This document shows, in pieces, positions 34,179-35,221 of a stretch of 35,221 bases of DNA. Numbering within the stretch: position 1 is the first letter of the stretch; each line of letters starts with the position of its first letter. This DNA comes from Acidimicrobiales bacterium. Lineage in GTDB: Bacteria > Actinomycetota > Acidimicrobiia > Acidimicrobiales > Iamiaceae. The stretch covers positions 1 to 35,221 of the forward strand of contig JAAZBK010000327.1 in assembly GCA_012513855.1 (NCBI GenBank). The letters run 5' to 3'. The notes beneath the pieces were generated by a model that saw only the letters and a list, made by a program, of their open reading frames with translations, ran no database searches and was not told the DNA's origin. The translations under genes and the position numbers were made by a program.

Positions 34179-35221
34179 ATGGACCCGAACTCCACCGAAT
34201 CTCAGGAAGCGGTCGCCGGGATCGACGAGCTCCTGGCCATCCGCAAGCCCGGGGCCCACCTGGAAGCCGAGGAGGTGGTGGCCGACGACTTCGTCCTGAT
34301 GCTGGGCGTAGATCTCGTCAACTTCCCCAAGTTCCCCAAGGCGGTCGACGACACCGTCACCTTCCCGCTCGCCCGGATGGACGTCCGCCAGGAGACCGAC
34401 GTCGACTCCGGGGCGGAGCTGTCCGACTACAGCGGTGAGTTCCGGCCCGACTTCCGCTTCACCGACTTCTCGAGCGAGGCGCTGGCCACCCGCTACGTGC
34501 CCTACGTCGAGAACTACACGACGCTGTGCCTCGACGGGTGGTTCGCCGAGGTCTCCCGCCGCTACGGCGCCGACGTCACCGCCGAGATCGAGTGGACGGC
34601 GTGGAACGACCAGATCGTCCCCGAGATCGCCCGGATGCGCGGCGAGTACCTGCCCACGGTCGAGCCCTACGCAGACCCAAACGCGGCTGTGCCCGAAGCC
34701 GCGCGCGGCACCACGCGGGTCGACTACACGGGGGTGTTCAGCCCCGGACTCGACGCCGGAGAGCTCACCAAGCCCGAATTGGTGCAGTGGGTGCTCGGTA
34801 GCCACGAGTACCTGCTCCAGTGCATCGAGGCGTGGGCCACCCAGCTCACCGTCCGCTACGGGCTCGACACCATGTTCGACATCCAGTTCACGCTGTGGGG
34901 CGACACGGTCCTGCCCGGAGCCAAGAAGCTCAAGGAGGAGCACTTCGGCATCACCGGCAACACCGTGGCCGACTGGATGAAGGACCTCCACATCGACGCC
35001 ACCGCCCTGCCGGGCAAGGCGTTCGACCTCACCTTCGAGATGCCCGAGCCCGACGTCGGCATCATGACGTTCAACCGCTGCGTGGCCGTCGACCAGTGGG
35101 AGGCCATGGGGCGGCCCGACATCTTGGAGAAGAACTGCCACTCGACGTGCCCCAAGTCGATGATCGTGACCACCAAGTTCTACAACCCGAACATGTTGGT
35201 CGACATCCTGGCCATCCCGCC
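34179..35221 (+). CDS. Uncharacterised protein with C-terminal Cys-containing domain (3' end outside window)
   Basis: Hand-read open frame to the window edge (absent from ORF track): MDPNSTESQEAVAGIDELLAIRKPGAHLEAEEVVADDFVLMLGVDLVNFPKFPKAVDDTV...MTFNRCVAVDQWEAMGRPDILEKNCHSTCPKSMIVTTKFYNPNMLVDILAIPP. Confidence 0.75.
   Translation, partial: MDPNSTESQEAVAGIDELLAIRKPGAHLEAEEVVADDFVLMLGVDLVNFPKFPKAVDDTVTFPLARMDVRQETDVDSGAELSDYSGEFRPDFRFTDFSSEALATRYVPYVENYTTLCLDGWFAEVSRRYGADVTAEIEWTAWNDQIVPEIARMRGEYLPTVEPYADPNAAVPEAARGTTRVDYTGVFSPGLDAGELTKPELVQWVLGSHEYLLQCIEAWATQLTVRYGLDTMFDIQFTLWGDTVLPGAKKLKEEHFGITGNTVADWMKDLHIDATALPGKAFDLTFEMPEPDVGIMTFNRCVAVDQWEAMGRPDILEKNCHSTCPKSMIVTTKFYNPNMLVDILAIP

Noticed and set aside
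1-35221. Transposases, integrases, tRNA or rRNA genes
   Set aside because: None recognised in either strand; island-like interpretation rests only on TA modules and repeats.

Overview
High-GC actinobacterial-type (possibly Acidimicrobiia-like, by feel only) chromosomal window, densely packed with catabolic genes. From left to right: (1) a 5'-truncated-by-window ClC chloride channel; (2) a TetR-linked block with a PhyH dioxygenase, a BVMO/SDR/esterase operon, a fused E1 alpha-beta dehydrogenase co-transcribed with a TetR gene, and an acyl-CoA synthetase plus VOC protein; (3) a methyltransferase, two divergent paralogous cupins and a KstD/fumarate-reductase-like flavoprotein; (4) a near-complete aromatic meta-cleavage pathway (Rieske oxygenase, VOC proteins, extradiol dioxygenase, hydratase, aldolase, acylating acetaldehyde dehydrogenase, C-C hydrolase, SDR, IclR regulator); (5) an acyl-CoA dehydrogenase pair with LLM and MaoC genes; (6) two lipoproteins; (7) a second TetR gene divergent from an uncharacterised gene that runs off the window. 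Two toxin-antitoxin pairs (RHH/Doc-Fic and AbrB/PIN) are embedded. The most interesting signals are non-coding. Three copies of an 18-bp TetR-type operator (TTGGACC-N4-GGTCTAA) overlap the promoters of three transcription units. A TANNNT box lies 6-8 nt upstream of many start codons, which implies leaderless transcripts and corrects several start sites. A different phased CTAGCC array with a perfect 7+4+7 palindrome precedes the last gene. Several intergenic duplicated or hairpin repeats have no assigned family. No tRNA, rRNA, CRISPR or transposase was seen. All calls are by reading; no database searches were run.
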